In this document: piece after piece, positions 21,124-21,483 of the stretch | Layout of the letters: each line of letters begins with the position of its first letter | Numbering within the stretch: position 1 is the first letter of the stretch | NCBI GenBank assembly: GCA_964622465.1 | Contig: CAZUQH010000021.1 | Coordinates: 1 to 21,483, forward strand | Length of the DNA stretch: 21,483 nt | Source: CAZUQH01 sp964622465 | GTDB lineage: Bacteria > CG03 > CAZUQH01 | Direction of reading: 5' to 3' | Notes under the pieces: generated by a model | Told to the model about the DNA's origin: nothing | Databases searched by the model: none | The model's input: the letters and a program-made list of their open reading frames with translations, nothing else | Program-made: the position numbers and the translations under genes

Positions 21124-21483
21124 AAATAGACCTACTCGCCAATGACCTTGACAAGAACGCGTCTTCAAAAAGCTGATAATAATGTTCAAGCGTTGGGACT
21201 GACATCTTTGTACCTTTGGATGTGAAAAACTTAGTTAGCCGCCTAAAGCTTGTCAACTGCGTTATGTTGTTAATAAGATAAGCTCCGAAATCTTCTATCA
21301 CCGAAATAGATTTTCTTAGTTTCTCCCTGAATAGAACGCCCCTGGTGGTTATGTCCATAAAGTATTGCTGTAAGATTGCTTCCTTTTGGGTGGACAATAC
21401 AACCTCTGGGAACCCGCCATGTTTTATATATCTTAAACAGGCAAGAAGACCCCATCCATAAGGGTGGGGATGAATTGCCTCCT
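21113..21483 (-). pseudogene. Truncated AAA ATPase of the DUF4143 type (partial at window edge)
   Basis: Minus strand, entering from the right edge and stopping at TGA 21113-21115. The visible 122 codons contain the DUF4143 hallmark KHGGFPEVVL, then YFMDITTRGV, LTSFRRLTKFF, and TLEHYYQLFEDAFL. This is the middle of the C-terminal DUF4143 domain of AAA_14-type ATPases (about 400 residues in full), proteins often found in mobile or toxin-antitoxin-like settings. After FEDAFL the protein ends within 12 residues, in sequence overlapping the end of the DUF4175 gene. The usual last 70-120 residues, including the nuclease-like end of the domain, are missing. I read this as a 3'-truncated remnant. 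The N-terminal ATPase half is outside the window. Confidence 0.75.

Noticed and set aside
21270..21455. Minus-strand 61-codon ORF at the right edge
   Set aside because: The overlapping frame carries the GGFPEVVL DUF4143 motif and is the real coding frame.

Overview
The window looks like a contig or scaffold from an uncultivated, probably Gram-negative (diderm) bacterium of moderate G+C. Several envelope proteins carry N-terminal signals or anchors. The chromosome carries short palindromic repeats of the tgtcattctgag / tgtcattgcgag type. A 100-N gap flanked by an exact 55-bp duplication points to a short-read, probably metagenomic, assembly. The MoxR/DUF58/vWA/DUF2723/DUF4175 gene set is typical of FCB-group-like and related candidate phyla, but I cannot fix the phylum from sequence alone.

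Region 1 (1-3821) is a housekeeping cluster on the + strand: pgpA (phospholipid synthesis) behind a strong sigma70-like promoter, then recA, a XerC/XerD-type tyrosine recombinase and rimO. The last three are joined by two 4-bp TTGA stop/start overlaps. Region 2 (3811-5761) is an accessory island. It opens with a cluster of palindromic repeats, the first of which supplies the stop codon of rimO. Then come a decayed tyrosine-integrase fragment fused into a small ORF, an A+T-rich pair of genes (an unrecognised 180-residue protein and a beta-class DNA methyltransferase with unusual motifs I and IV), and a 28-codon stub with its own ribosome binding site that runs into a degenerate repeat. I read this as a mobile restriction-modification module that has lost part of itself.

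Region 3 (5762-8281) holds a flavin-reductase-like FMN protein and a signal-peptide-bearing phospholipase D/nuclease-family protein whose C-terminal half looks like winged-helix plus DnaD-type DNA-binding domains. Region 4 (8309-21123) is a long co-directional MoxR locus. It contains a MoxR AAA+ ATPase, a DUF58 protein, a BatA-type vWA membrane protein fused to a DUF4159 domain, a second vWA/glutamine-amidotransferase-like membrane protein, a DUF2723 multi-pass membrane protein with C-terminal TPRs, and a 1130-residue DUF4175 membrane/coiled-coil protein. By analogy with MoxR-vWA systems, the ATPase probably remodels or activates vWA/MIDAS membrane proteins acting in the envelope. Palindromic repeats fill three of the junctions in this operon right up to the start codons, and one copy sits in frame inside the DUF2723 gene.

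Region 5 (21113-21483) is the 3' part of a minus-strand AAA/DUF4143 ATPase that enters from the right edge. It stops early, overlapping the end of the DUF4175 gene, so it appears to be a truncated remnant.

The most notable points are: one hairpin repeat family with compensatory arm changes that has entered a stop codon, three start regions and one coding sequence; the eroded restriction-modification island; the exported PLD protein with DNA-binding-like domains; the BatA-DUF4159 fusion; and an assembly gap that can be closed by reading, restoring a 744-residue protein.
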